Shown here: piece after piece, positions 27,373 through 37,087 of the stretch
Layout: the number at the start of each line of letters is the position of its first letter
Position numbering within the stretch: the stretch's first letter is position 1
NCBI RefSeq assembly: GCF_003173355.1
Contig: NZ_QGMY01000002.1
Coordinates: 62,001 to 126,000, forward strand
Direction: 5' to 3'
Length of the DNA stretch: 64,000 nt
Source of the DNA: Methanospirillum lacunae
Lineage (GTDB): Archaea > Halobacteriota > Methanomicrobia > Methanomicrobiales > Methanospirillaceae
Notes under the pieces: generated by a model
Databases searched by the model: none
What the model was told of the DNA's origin: nothing
The model's input: only the letters and a program-made list of their open reading frames with translations
Position numbers and translations under genes: made by a program

Positions 27373-27879
27373 TGCTTGATACCGGTGGTTTTTTATTTGA
27401 TGTGATTGTGAGGTCCCATTTTCAGAGGGAAATATGAGTCCAATCACTCAGTCACCCTATTACATCATGTTTATACGTTAGGATCCTGTACAGGTCAGAA
27501 CCGGTAATAACTCCCGCTGTATTTATAGTACATATTCCCGTGTTTTCAGGTCAGACCCGACTTGTTATTACATTTCATAAGCATCTCTCCTCCTGTTGTT
27601 TGGTTGAATCAGCATTCTTTTCCTAATCAATATTCCAAGATGGCAGATGTCCGGATCAAATCTCCCGAATACGTGATTATAGTATTGTTGTTTTTTTAAG
27701 AGCAGGAAAAGCTATGTTCAAAACAAGAATCTGTAACTGAAGATGCCTCCGCAATTGATAATAATCCGTATTTCCTTGATTAACATTTTTGGTATTTCTA
27801 TTGGACTGTTCGCACATAACAGACAACAGGAAAAAACGACCTCATTCATATAATCTAAAAAAGAATTGTCGTTTGTCTG
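27373..27879. other. Intergenic region upstream of the NRPS operon
   Basis: About 500 bases without a gene. It holds an imperfect direct repeat, CAGGTCAGAACCGG at 27491 and CAGGTCAGACCCGA at 27547, each followed by an AT-rich TAATAA or TTATTA block. These could be activator or repressor sites. Confidence 0.3.
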
Positions 27880-28518
27880 TTAATCAATCAGAAGAAGAGC
27901 CATGGGTGAAGGATGGCCGATTACAGGAAAACTAATTGGTATTCCGGCACGTTCTGCAGTTTTGATCATATTGATACCGACCGCATGTTCTGGAATCCGT
28001 GCTCTGGTGGGATGTAGGCATTTCCCTTCTTTTGTATTACAGGTTTCACATAATCTACATGATCCGTTTACGAATGCGAGAGCAAAGGTATATCCTGCAT
28101 TAAATGCCTGCTTTTCAAGTTCAAGCATAGTATTCAGGCGATCAGTATTGCCTTCTACATATTGGGACATGAATGCAGTAGCTTTCTCTCTTTTATCTGG
28201 ATCTCCCTTTTTATCATTCATTAATTGGGTTAGTGAACAGATTATATCCGGATCAGCCAAAGCGGGTGAAGTGAATTTTACCAACAGGGCGTATCGGTAT
28301 TCTGAGAGGATTGTTCTAAATTCGTCTGGTGTAGGAACGTGAGGTGGGCATGTAAGTTTTGTGCCGTAGGTAATGCAACCGGTTCTGCACTTTAGTGGAA
28401 CCCTGTTCTCAACGATTACCTCTGAACTTTTAATAACTCGTGTGTCTGTTGCACCAAGGTTCAGTGCTGTTTGTCTAAGAAATTCAAACTGGGTAATTTC
28501 AGATTCATCTTGATTCAT
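27880..28518 (-). CDS. DUF2284 metal-binding protein (paralogue 1)
   Basis: About 212 residues of the DUF2284 family of predicted metal-binding proteins. The Cys-rich motifs are CRTGCITYGTKLTCPP near residue 50 and SCRLCETCNTKEGKCLHP near residue 160, the second looking like a ferredoxin-type cluster site. Function is unknown; a role in iron-sulfur or redox chemistry is inferred. The ATG at 28518 follows GTGAT; a GTG at 28527 is also open. It is closely similar to the gene at 31950, so the two arose by duplication. Confidence 0.85.
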   Translation of the reverse strand: MNQDESEITQFEFLRQTALNLGATDTRVIKSSEVIVENRVPLKCRTGCITYGTKLTCPPHVPTPDEFRTILSEYRYALLVKFTSPALADPDIICSLTQLMNDKKGDPDKREKATAFMSQYVEGNTDRLNTMLELEKQAFNAGYTFALAFVNGSCRLCETCNTKEGKCLHPTRARIPEHAVGINMIKTAERAGIPISFPVIGHPSPMALLLID

Positions 28519-28613
28519 ATAAATCACATCATTTTGTTGAAAATGAGATAGCCTAAATTAATTCTGGGTATTCTCAAGTGTAAAATTCAATGGTTTTTGT
28601 ATCATTGTATTTA

Positions 28614-29048
28614 TCAGATATCAGGCTTTTTTACTCTGAATTCCCACGTAACTTTGGCGATCCTACTGATCATGACATTAACTGGGCAAGAGAGAGTCAT
28701 GGTATCTTGGATTGCTTTATTCACGACTGTTTCGTCAAGATGTCCAGTGACAGTGATGACCAGGTGAATCTGTTCCAGGATTTCAGGTGGAGATTGAAAT
28801 CTGGTGTATTTCATCCCTATTCCTATTTGGTCCGGTTCATTTCCGATCTTGGTAAGATGGATATGTGTCTTTATCGCGATGCATGTACCGATAGATGCGA
28901 TCAAATACTCCATAGGATTTGGATATTCACCCTTGCCACCGAGTATACCTGAAGGCTCAGCGATGATCTCCTTTCCGGAACTTGTTTTTGCCATATATCG
29001 CAATGGTTCTACTTGTGAAACCTGCATCGTCACTGATGGACTAATCAT
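28614..29048 (-). CDS. OsmC/Ohr-family protein
   Basis: 144 residues with the OsmC fold. The two redox cysteines lie in IGTCIAIKTHIHL and MTLSCPVNVMISR, placed as in peroxide-reducing members, and the mid-region GEYPNPMEYLIASI is typical. Organic hydroperoxide detoxification or a related thiol chemistry is likely. GGAGA precedes the ATG. It is divergently placed with a TetR-type regulator and may be its target. Confidence 0.85.
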   Translation of the reverse strand: MISPSVTMQVSQVEPLRYMAKTSSGKEIIAEPSGILGGKGEYPNPMEYLIASIGTCIAIKTHIHLTKIGNEPDQIGIGMKYTRFQSPPEILEQIHLVITVTGHLDETVVNKAIQDTMTLSCPVNVMISRIAKVTWEFRVKKPDI

Positions 29049-29168
29049 TATGAATTCTCCATTTCTGGTTCAATTGCCGTCTTTTATCCAAATTTCACTA
29101 CTTTTTTTCAAATTTACATGCCAATATATATCCTCATTGATTCTTTATATTCACCTCGATAAATATAC

Positions 29169-29206
29169 ATTCAATTTGGTATGTATTAATTCAATCGGTT
29201 TGTATT
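29169..29206. promoter_or_regulatory. Tandem repeat, candidate TetR operator
   Basis: Two adjacent copies of roughly 19 bases, ATTCAATTTGGTATGTATT then ATTCAATCGGTTTGTATT, starting 20 bases apart between the divergent OsmC and TetR genes. A 20-base phase puts both on nearly the same helix face. Confidence 0.4.
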
Positions 29207-29258
29207 CTGAGATTCGACATTGTTTTCAACTGGCGGGGGAAATAATTACTCAATATCA

Positions 29259-29867
29259 ATGCCAAAAGTCGTCCCCGAGTATAAAGAAGAAGCGAAACGG
29301 CGAATTATCAATGCAGCAATCGATGTGATTGCTGAAAGGGGATCTGACCAGTTAACCTTTGATCGAGTGGCAAAAAAGATAGGTGTCACAAAAGGGGCGG
29401 TATATTGGTATTTTAAAACTAAGGATGAACTTATTATCGCCGTGATGAAGAAATTCAAGTGCGATTTTGAGAGAATTACCTTTGATTCATTCTACAATCG
29501 TTCACTTGAAGAGACATTCCTCCAGATATTTGATACGTTTACTCTGACTGATAACCGGCAACGAGCCATTTTTTTTGAGATGTTTGCACAAGCTATCCGA
29601 AGTTCTGATATAAGGCATGCTACACGTGATTATTATACAGGTCTTGTTGCCACATTTGAAGATGTAATTGAAAAAGGACAGAAACAACAAATTGTTAATT
29701 CAAAAGTGGATCCACATACCTTAGCACTTTTAATGGTTGCATTATATTCCGGATTACAGAATTATGAGCTTGTCTGGATGTGCCCGGAGGAGATTAGGGA
29801 TCTCTGGATTAAAGGGATGAATCTTCTTTTTGAATGTAAATCTGTGGATTCTTCCGAACATAAATAA
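29259..29867 (+). CDS. TetR-family transcriptional regulator
   Basis: About 202 residues from the ATG at 29259 (MPKVVPEYKEEAKRRIINAA). The N-terminal helix-turn-helix has the family consensus LTFDRVAKKIGVTKGAVYWYF. The C-terminal part (DTFTLTDNRQRAIFFEMFAQ) is a ligand-binding helical domain. It probably represses the divergent OsmC gene and itself. An effect on the NRPS operon 1.9 kb away is possible but unsupported. A longer TTG start at 29220 is open but not needed. Confidence 0.88.
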   Translation: MPKVVPEYKEEAKRRIINAAIDVIAERGSDQLTFDRVAKKIGVTKGAVYWYFKTKDELIIAVMKKFKCDFERITFDSFYNRSLEETFLQIFDTFTLTDNRQRAIFFEMFAQAIRSSDIRHATRDYYTGLVATFEDVIEKGQKQQIVNSKVDPHTLALLMVALYSGLQNYELVWMCPEEIRDLWIKGMNLLFECKSVDSSEHK

Positions 29868-30185
29868 ATCTATAAAAAAATCTATGATTTCTCAACGATT
29901 CATTCCAACGGAAATCATTGTGTATATTGAATTCTGAAACGTTGTAATCCACCCGGAATTATCCAATTGTTTGATGGTTTATCCAGATCAGGTATTGGAG
30001 AGCATAATTCTAAAATAAGGGCTGGTATTACATTTAATGTATGCTCTTTCTTCTTGAAAATAGAGGCGTAAATAATCCCGAATCCTGTCTGGCCTAGGAT
30101 AAATTATTGTGGGACCTTTCGACTCTCAAAACTCAGTTTATCCCAGCAACCTTTTTTAGAATCATGTCATTGTTTTTTTAAGGTT
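29868..30185. other. Intergenic, nothing identified
   Basis: About 320 AT-rich bases between the TetR gene and the transglutaminase-like gene. No gene, repeat or strong structure was seen. Confidence 0.3.
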
Positions 30186-31667
30186 ATGAGATACGTCCTT
30201 TTTGTCTTTGGGTTATCGTTATTCCTTACCTCTGTCTGCATTGCAGACAATCTCCCTGCTGATGACTTCTATATGTCCGGAATACATGAATACCTCAATG
30301 GTTCCTATGAGAAAGCTGGCGATTTGTTCAACAAGTCCATGGTTGCATATGATCAGGAAGGAGATGTTGACAATGCACGAAGAGCTCTTGGTATGAGGAA
30401 TAGGGCTTTTTGGATTCTGGTTGAGATGCCGCTCAATAGAACCACAGCGGAAAATAATCTTAAGCAATCCTTTCCCAGTCTTTCAGAGAATGATATATCC
30501 CGCATTCTTCAGCCGGGTAATTCAATTCAGATAGACTCAGATGGTCAGACCAGGTATTTCTACAACATTGCAAATAATGTAGCATATCACAATATCACGA
30601 TAATGCAGGATAATTCCCGGAAAACAAATCATTCCCCATTCTTTGATGAAGTATTCCCACTGATAAGCAATAACACCTCTTTTACCGGTTGGTATGGCAA
30701 TCCACATACGTTTATGGCAAAAAGTTCAGTTTCACTTCCCCGTAATGTACTGCCTGCAAACGGAACCCTGGAGGTCTGGATGCCCCTGCCTATTGAGACA
30801 GATAGTCAGAAGGATATAAAAATTCTCGATATTCAGCCTCAACAGTACATATCTTCAGATCCGGTGACATCCGGGGATCTTGGGCAGGTGTACTTTACGA
30901 TTCCGCTTAATGAGATGGATAGTCAGTTCATCAATCTCTCGGCAGATTACGAATTTACAACAGATGAGCAACGATTTGTCATAGACCCGGATTCGATTGA
31001 ACCTTATGACACTTCAAGCGATTTGTACCGGGAATATACAGCATCACAACCGAATATCGAAATTAATCCAGAGATCCGGAATCTCAGTTCCTCCATCGTT
31101 GGTGATGAAAACAATCCATACCGTAAAGCAAAACTGATTTATGACTACATTATTCATACATATCCATACAGTAACGTACCCCATACCTACCTTGTAGGGT
31201 CGCAGATACCAGAGTCGACATATATGTTTGATACCGGTTTTGGAGACTGTGGTACTCAAAGTATGTTCTTCGCGGCTCTCTGCCGGGCTGCCGGAATTCC
31301 TGCACGGGCAACTGGTGGGTACCAACTTGCACCAGGTCTTGCCGGACCCCATTTCTGGGCTGAGTTCTATCTCCAGGGATATGGCTGGATTCCTGCTGAT
31401 GTCACAATTGCAGAGAGTTCAGACTGGGCTTTTGACAAGACTGATTCAGATCGAAACCGGTTCAAGGATTATTATTTTGGGAATCTGGACCCCTATCGGT
31501 ACACGATTCAGAATGATGTCGATATCTCCTTCACTCCAGATCCGGGAAATGACATCATTATGAACATGGTCCATCAGACACCTGCACTGGTCTGTCGTGA
31601 AAGCAGAGAAGATGTAGAACTGCTAGGCATGCAATGCTGGAATATTACTCTGTCAGAAGTTGACTAA
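30186..31667 (+). CDS. Exported transglutaminase-like protein
   Basis: 493 residues. A signal peptide (residues 1-20, VLFVFGLSLFLTSVCIA) is followed by a helical, TPR-like stretch (about 25-80), a beta-rich middle, and a transglutaminase/cysteine-protease core. Its triad is complete: C355 in TGFGDCGTQSMFF, H389 in GPHFWAEFYLQG and D405 in WIPADVTIAE. It should act outside the membrane on proteins or peptides, as a protease or amidase or in cross-linking. The catalytic fold is sure, the reaction is not. Confidence 0.85.
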   Translation: MRYVLFVFGLSLFLTSVCIADNLPADDFYMSGIHEYLNGSYEKAGDLFNKSMVAYDQEGDVDNARRALGMRNRAFWILVEMPLNRTTAENNLKQSFPSLSENDISRILQPGNSIQIDSDGQTRYFYNIANNVAYHNITIMQDNSRKTNHSPFFDEVFPLISNNTSFTGWYGNPHTFMAKSSVSLPRNVLPANGTLEVWMPLPIETDSQKDIKILDIQPQQYISSDPVTSGDLGQVYFTIPLNEMDSQFINLSADYEFTTDEQRFVIDPDSIEPYDTSSDLYREYTASQPNIEINPEIRNLSSSIVGDENNPYRKAKLIYDYIIHTYPYSNVPHTYLVGSQIPESTYMFDTGFGDCGTQSMFFAALCRAAGIPARATGGYQLAPGLAGPHFWAEFYLQGYGWIPADVTIAESSDWAFDKTDSDRNRFKDYYFGNLDPYRYTIQNDVDISFTPDPGNDIIMNMVHQTPALVCRESREDVELLGMQCWNITLSEVD

Positions 31668-31949
31668 CCAGGTATTTCTGATAGGATAAATGAGTGATTT
31701 TCTGGATTCACCCTTTATTTCGTTGTAGATAGCCGTCCCCCTTTTTTCATTTGTATGTTGAACAGGGATACTATCGGTCATCAATGGTTCACATACAATG
31801 GGGTTGCTCGGCTTGAGTGATTCGTTTATCCTGTTCATCACCCCTGTCTTATTATTACGTGCGGTAGCATGAAAATATTCAAAAGATTGGATTTTTATCG
31901 AGGAAACTAAAATTCTGTTCCAATATTACGCTTTCATTTTAGTAGAATA
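31668..31949. other. Intergenic, nothing firm
   Basis: About 280 bases between the transglutaminase-like gene and the second DUF2284 gene. A 62-codon frame on the minus strand overlaps the end of the upstream gene and has no ribosome-binding site, so I did not call it. Confidence 0.3.
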
Positions 31950-32618
31950 GTGTCAAATATATATTTGATGACTGGTACTAATTCTATTACTTCAGATATT
32001 TCTCATGAATTTCAATATCTTATCGAAAAAGCCCGCTCTCTTGGTGCTTCAGAAGCAAAGGTAATCCTTACATCTGATATAGTCGTTGAGAATAGAGTTG
32101 CACTCAAATGTCGGACTGGCTGTATTGGATATGGTAAGAAACTTACCTGTCCTCCATATGTTCCAACTCCTGAAGAATTTAGAAAAATATTATCTGAATA
32201 TACATATGCCCTCCTTGTAGGGTTTATTTCACCGGCACATGCTGATGAGGATGTAATCTGTTCGATATACCGGTACTGGCTTGATCCGAAAGCCCCGGCA
32301 GATAAAAAAGAGAAAGCAACCCAGTTCTGGACTGATCATTTCAATGGAACAGGATCTTTTGCTCCGGTAATGCTTGAACTGGAACGGACTGCTTTTAATG
32401 CAGGAAATGCCCTTGCTCTGGCGCTCATAAACGGCTCATGCAGGCTATGTAAAACCTGTAATATTAAAGAAGGAATCTGTATTCATCCGACACAGGCACG
32501 AATTCCTGAGCATGCTTTGGGGGTAAATATGATAAAAACAGCGGAAAAAGCAGGTATGCCCATAAAATTCCCGGTACAGGGCCATCCCGAATTGAGAGCA
32601 TTGCTTTTGATAGACTGA
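31950..32618 (+). CDS. DUF2284 metal-binding protein (paralogue 2)
   Basis: 222 residues from GTG, or 216 from the ATG at 31968. It repeats the cysteine motifs of the paralogue at 27880: CRTGCIGYGKKLTCPP and SCRLCKTCNIKEGICIHP, and the ending RIPEHALGVNMIKTAEKAG. A perfect palindrome, TCAAATATATATTTGA, covers 31953-31968 and so overlaps either the coding start or the region just before the ATG. Nine bases separate it from the MBL hydrolase gene, so the two are co-transcribed. Confidence 0.85.
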   Translation: MSNIYLMTGTNSITSDISHEFQYLIEKARSLGASEAKVILTSDIVVENRVALKCRTGCIGYGKKLTCPPYVPTPEEFRKILSEYTYALLVGFISPAHADEDVICSIYRYWLDPKAPADKKEKATQFWTDHFNGTGSFAPVMLELERTAFNAGNALALALINGSCRLCKTCNIKEGICIHPTQARIPEHALGVNMIKTAEKAGMPIKFPVQGHPELRALLLID

Positions 32619-32627
32619 GGGATAATT

Positions 32628-33557
32628 ATGGCTTTAAATTTAAAATCAGCAGACAAGATCGAGATTACGGTGTTAGTTGATAACTACATTGACATCTTTG
32701 TACCATCGTCCACACCCATAGATCATCGGCTGCCTTTTGATCCTTCTCGTGAACTTCTGGCAGAACATGGTTTTTCCTGCTTAATCCAGGTGATTGACGG
32801 AGGGGAAAAGCATACGATTCTGCTGGATGCCGGACTTTCACGCAGATGTATGCTTTGGAATGCAGGTTTCCTTGGGATCTCATTATCAGATATTGAGGCT
32901 GTGGTTCTTAGCCATGGCCACTTCGATCACATCGGGGGTCTTTACGAGTTTTTTTCAAATGTTGAGGGGAATATGCCGCTCATTCTCCATCCTGATGCAT
33001 TGCTCAGGCGAAGACTCAACAATCCGGTAAGAGGGCCGGTTGATCTGCCACAGGTCGATCAGAAAACTCTCACTGAATCCGGGGCAAAGATCTGTCTATC
33101 CAGTGAACCCTCACTTCTGGGTAAAGGTTGTTTGCTTGTGACTGGAGAGGTAGATCGTAAAATCTCGTTTGAGACCGGGATGCCAGGAATGGAAATGTAT
33201 ATGAATGAAACATGGGTGCCAGATCCAATACTGGATGACCAGGCACTGGTGTTCCATGTCAGAAATAAAGGTCTAATTATTCTGAGCGGATGTGCTCATG
33301 CAGGAATCATCAATACTGTTCAATATTCACAAAAAATAACCGGGTCATCGCATGTTCATGCTGTTCTAGGTGGATTTCATCTTACCGGTCCTGCATTTGA
33401 ATCCCGGATTATGCCTACAATCACTGCAATGAAAGAGATCAATCCTGATTTTATCGTTCCAATGCACTGCACCGGGTGGAATGCTATCAATAGTTTTTCA
33501 GAAAATATCCCCGGAAAATGTATTCTGAATACTGTCGGAACCACGTATATATTCTGA
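32628..33557 (+). CDS. Metallo-beta-lactamase-fold hydrolase (COG1237-like)
   Basis: 309 residues. The metal motif LSHGHFDHIGGLYEFF (H-x-H-x-D-H) lies near residue 100, with further ligands in SGCAHAGIINTVQY and the final H of VPMHCTGW. This matches the group often labelled 7,8-dihydropterin-6-methyl-4-(beta-D-ribofuranosyl)aminobenzene-phosphate synthase in methanogens, but that name rests on weak transfer and the substrate is unknown. It is co-transcribed with the DUF2284 gene. Confidence 0.85.
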   Translation: MALNLKSADKIEITVLVDNYIDIFVPSSTPIDHRLPFDPSRELLAEHGFSCLIQVIDGGEKHTILLDAGLSRRCMLWNAGFLGISLSDIEAVVLSHGHFDHIGGLYEFFSNVEGNMPLILHPDALLRRRLNNPVRGPVDLPQVDQKTLTESGAKICLSSEPSLLGKGCLLVTGEVDRKISFETGMPGMEMYMNETWVPDPILDDQALVFHVRNKGLIILSGCAHAGIINTVQYSQKITGSSHVHAVLGGFHLTGPAFESRIMPTITAMKEINPDFIVPMHCTGWNAINSFSENIPGKCILNTVGTTYIF

Positions 33558-33567
33558 TTTCAAGAAC

Positions 33568-33574
33568 TTTTTTT
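33568..33574 (+). terminator. T-tract terminator
   Basis: Seven T bases immediately after the MBL hydrolase gene, in the usual position for archaeal termination. Confidence 0.4.
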
Positions 33575-33759
33575 ATAAATGGATTTAAAGCCTGCAAACC
33601 ACCGTAAACACGTCTCCTTTATCTCCCTTAACCGGGTCAACCTTGCGAGATCGGTTTTGTTTCAACTTTAGCATCTCTGTGTTGCGATTATGTATCCATT
33701 AACCGATGCTGGGATCTTTACAGGTATCAAACAAAAAAGAGATTTAGAGAATGAAGGTC

Positions 33760-33897
33760 TTACTTGATTTTTTTCTCTAGTTTCTTGAGTTTCTTCTTGG
33801 CTGCTTCGCTTCCTGCAGCCACCTGCTTTGAGAGTTCTTCTGCCTTGACCTTCTTCGCTCTGTTCAGCTTTCCCAGCTGTTTCTTACTTGTTGGCAT
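33760..33897 (-). CDS. Small Lys-rich basic protein
   Basis: A 45-residue protein, MPTSKKQLGKLNRAKKVKAE to KKKLKKLEKKIK, with a coiled, highly basic make-up and alternating Ala/Lys. GATGTGA precedes the ATG by about six bases. Its lysine count and length suggest an RNA- or DNA-binding accessory protein, or one that associates with ribosomes. That role is inferred from composition only. Confidence 0.6.
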   Translation of the reverse strand: MPTSKKQLGKLNRAKKVKAEELSKQVAAGSEAAKKKLKKLEKKIK

Positions 33898-34082
33898 ACT
33901 GTCACATCGCTCTATATCTGGCGAGTTCTATTAGTTTTTTCCTTCTTATAATGTCTCTGTGTGCTGGTGGTGGAAATATTACTAAACCCACAGAATGGCA
34001 CATGTGTATCCAGTATATTTTTATCAAATAATGTTAGGCATTCAGTTCTAATGATGAAGCATTACAGTATTGAAAATAGGAA

Positions 34083-34958
34083 TTACCCATTTTCCGCTGT
34101 CAGGATATTATTTTCTGTAGGGATTGCAAGAGCACCCTTTTCAATCCATGGCGCAAGTCTCCTTTCTATGCAATGAAACATCCGGTTTCGTTCCTCATCA
34201 GTAAGTTCTGAAATAAGGGAGGCGACAGGAAAAATGGAGAAATATGCAGGAAGGAATCGTGCGAATGAGGGATGGTGGGCGACTTTCACCTCTGTTTTTA
34301 TGGAAATGTTTGAAAAACCAGCCTCCCGGAGCAGATCGTTGAGCAGATCATGACTGGAAAGACAACATGCCACCTGGAACATCTGTGTTGAATCCGGGCC
34401 AAAAAATTCTGTGAAAACATCACAAATGACCATCACGTGCGGGCTGTTTTCAGGGCGGCCCCATACACTGAGTGCCAGGGTCCCATGTGGCACAAGAACT
34501 CGTTTTATCTCCTGAAGAGCTCCTAATTTGTCAGGGAAAAACTGAAGTCCCTGCTGGCATAGAACGATGTCAAATTCCCCATTTGAAAAAGGCATCTGTG
34601 TTACATCACAGTGATACCACTCAATACCTGTTACACCTGTTTGTTCAGCACACCTGCAGGCCACCCGGAGCATTCCTTCGTTGAGATCTACGGACGCAAA
34701 CCTTCCTTCCGGCCCTACTAATGCTGCTGCTCTTCGTGCCATGATACCAGTGCCACAAGCAACATCTAAAACTCGTTGATTTGGGCCAATATGTCCAGCT
34801 TCGATAAGGTTCAGTGCCCAGTCATCCATCCATGTTGAAACTATACACTCCTCATATGTTTCAGGACCATCGGTACTCATCTGCCATTTGAAGGTGGATT
34901 CAATCTCCTCTTTCCCGGTTTTAGATTCAGAAAAGGTTTCTGGACGCACTGAACTCAT
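34083..34958 (-). CDS. Class I SAM-dependent methyltransferase
   Basis: 291 residues. The SAM-binding motif I is VLDVACGTGIMARRAA, followed by the acidic residue of motif II in ASVDLNEGML and the post-motif IVLCQQGLQFFPDKLGAL. The arrangement is UbiE/Methyltransf_11-like. No substrate can be named. It is a single gene, with no operon partner. Confidence 0.85.
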   Translation of the reverse strand: MSSVRPETFSESKTGKEEIESTFKWQMSTDGPETYEECIVSTWMDDWALNLIEAGHIGPNQRVLDVACGTGIMARRAAALVGPEGRFASVDLNEGMLRVACRCAEQTGVTGIEWYHCDVTQMPFSNGEFDIVLCQQGLQFFPDKLGALQEIKRVLVPHGTLALSVWGRPENSPHVMVICDVFTEFFGPDSTQMFQVACCLSSHDLLNDLLREAGFSNISIKTEVKVAHHPSFARFLPAYFSIFPVASLISELTDEERNRMFHCIERRLAPWIEKGALAIPTENNILTAENG

Positions 34959-35013
34959 GTTTATCTATCCGCACGTTTGTCTCGAATGTTTACTCTGGTA
35001 AAAAAAAAGGAAA

Positions 35014-36030
35014 TTAATGGGCAGAAAACATGATAGTATTGCTATCTGCTGAAGAATGTGTTTTGTCACCATCATAATGGGCCTGCATTCCTACGGTATA
35101 TGCATAGGAAACCCCGACGGTAAATTTAAAACTTCCATCAGAACTAGTCTGGGTCGTTGTTAATGGATCCTCACCTGAGTACCCGGTTTCATCCATGGTC
35201 ACTGTAGCTCCGCTGATCCCCTTCCCATTCTGATCAATAAGTTTGCCGGTAACTGTTACGGTCTCACCGACTGCCGGGGTTGTTGTGCTCGCACTGATGG
35301 TGAGATGAGACAGACCATACTCTTCCTGATTGCCTGAAATTGGGATTATCGTCTGATCTGTGGAAGGAGCAGGTTTAATTATGGCAGATGATTTTTTAAC
35401 CGGAGTGACAATAGGATCAGCAGTTATTTGGTTATTCTCATCTGTGAACCTGATTGCATTTGAGGTTGCTTCCAGACTTCCAGACCGTGCAGACACCCTA
35501 AAGAGATCTGTGCTACTTTGGGAACTTGGTACTGCCCAGACAAATAGTCCCTTTTCATCAGGTATTATCTGAGTAATATCGGAAAATTCAGAATCAGAAT
35601 CTTTTTTTCCAGCGATGGTGAAAGTTACCCCTGTAGTGGTTCCACTGACATACCCTACAATCTCGTGTAGTGTTTTATCTCCCATTGACACAGAGAATGG
35701 AGAAATTGTTACCTGAACCTTACCCAGGATCGGCTTTGAAGTGATGGAAGAAGACGGACTGCGGGTATTAAGCGGTTCAATTGTCAGTGTGGAAGAGACT
35801 TCAGCTAAATATGGTGGGGCATTTCCCCAGCCATACGGGTTATTTGGGTTTGCGTATGCTTCAATTGGATAATCTTCATCGTCATCAAGAGACGCTGAAA
35901 CCGGTATACCGATTAGAAGCAGTACAACAACAGATACGATACTAATAAGAGACATTTTTTTGAGAAACTTGTAACGATTTGATACCATATGAAATACTTT
36001 CAAGGAAAGGAGAAATAGTTGTTTATTCAT
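35014..36030 (-). CDS. Secreted Ig-like domain protein
   Basis: 338 residues with an N-terminal signal or anchor (ISIVSVVVLLLIGIPVSASL); the start may be the second Met at 35988. Residues after about 75 form beta-rich domains. The last 95 (LTISASTTTPAVGETVTVTG, then TVTMDETGYSGEDPLTTTQT) have the pattern of a bacterial Ig-like or carboxypeptidase-regulatory-like repeat. Likely a cell-surface or secreted protein. Confidence 0.75.
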   Translation of the reverse strand: MNKQLFLLSLKVFHMVSNRYKFLKKMSLISIVSVVVLLLIGIPVSASLDDDEDYPIEAYANPNNPYGWGNAPPYLAEVSSTLTIEPLNTRSPSSSITSKPILGKVQVTISPFSVSMGDKTLHEIVGYVSGTTTGVTFTIAGKKDSDSEFSDITQIIPDEKGLFVWAVPSSQSSTDLFRVSARSGSLEATSNAIRFTDENNQITADPIVTPVKKSSAIIKPAPSTDQTIIPISGNQEEYGLSHLTISASTTTPAVGETVTVTGKLIDQNGKGISGATVTMDETGYSGEDPLTTTQTSSDGSFKFTVGVSYAYTVGMQAHYDGDKTHSSADSNTIMFSAH

Positions 36031-37087
36031 TCTATATTTAATTACTCAAAAATTATAACTCAGTATTTGGTCCTGAAAGTAATAATTTTTTAGAAATAGT
36101 AGGTCATCTCAAGAATTTCTTTGAAATATTGGAATTTTAACTATATATTATCATCTTTTTATTTATATGGATTTACTAAAGTTTTATCTTGTGGGTGTCA
36201 TAAATTTGAGCGATAAGAGGATATAAGTTATAATTGCTCAAGGACCTGAAGAAATTTCAATACACTCGTCATTTTGTATCTAGTTTTTCATTTCTTTCAT
36301 TACTATTCTCCGTGGGATTTCGTGTCCGAATAGATCTTGGGTTTTGTCTGCCATTTACAGACCGAGATTTCACTTCTGATACATCCTGCATCAATGATTG
36401 AAATATACTTATCTTTGGAGGTTGGAGGGCGTGAAATCACGAATAAACCATTTAATCTCTATGATCTTATTAATATCAACTGTGATTTCCCCTCCTGTAT
36501 AATCTGTAATAAAACTAACCCTCGATGAGTCAGGAAATGGCCAAAACTCACTGCCGGAATACTGAATATTATCGACCGCAATGCCAACTAACTCTTTGAT
36601 TTCTTGATGGCCGGTCTGTAAAAGATTCTTTCCTAGCTCAAAAAACCCCTATAAATCAATGGGGCCCGGTATGTGACCTTGAAGACTGGGTAAGACGGAT
36701 TTAATCCGCGTCGAAGAGGAAAAATTTCCTGACATGCATCTAATGTTGTTATGGTTCTTAAGCATGAGATGATGATGTAACTGTGATTTATTTTCCATAT
36801 TATATTTATATTATTACTATTATTCGAGTGTGAGAAAATCTTGGATATATTATACTCGCCTGAATTCTTTAACTGCGTGAAGTAATCTGTCGTCTGGTTT
36901 CCAAAATTTCTTGAAACAACAGTAGTTTCTTTTTCAGTATGGGATCATTCCTTCTGATATCGTGATCATAGGGGTTATGTCGGCTTACTATTACCATCTC
37001 ATAAAAAAGGCAATCAAATCGGGAAAATATTCGCTAGATATTAAGTCAAGCCGTTATTATTATTACAGTATATCTCGATTAAAGAAT
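36031..37087. other. Long AT-rich intergenic region
   Basis: More than 1 kb with no gene that I can support. A weak hairpin (GACGGATTTAATCCGCGTC) is at 36694-36712. The upstream open frame of the next gene begins at 36962, but its first 42 codons lack a ribosome-binding site and look non-coding. Confidence 0.35.

Noticed and set aside
28804-29328. 174-codon plus-strand frame across OsmC and the TetR start
   Set aside because: Covers the antisense of OsmC and the regulatory region; no start signal or domain.
31653-31841. 62-codon minus-strand frame between the transglutaminase-like and DUF2284 genes
   Set aside because: No ribosome-binding site and overlaps the end of the upstream gene; no similarity recognised.
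36337-36528. 63-codon frame in the long AT-rich gap
   Set aside because: No ribosome-binding site and no coding-like bias beyond chance.
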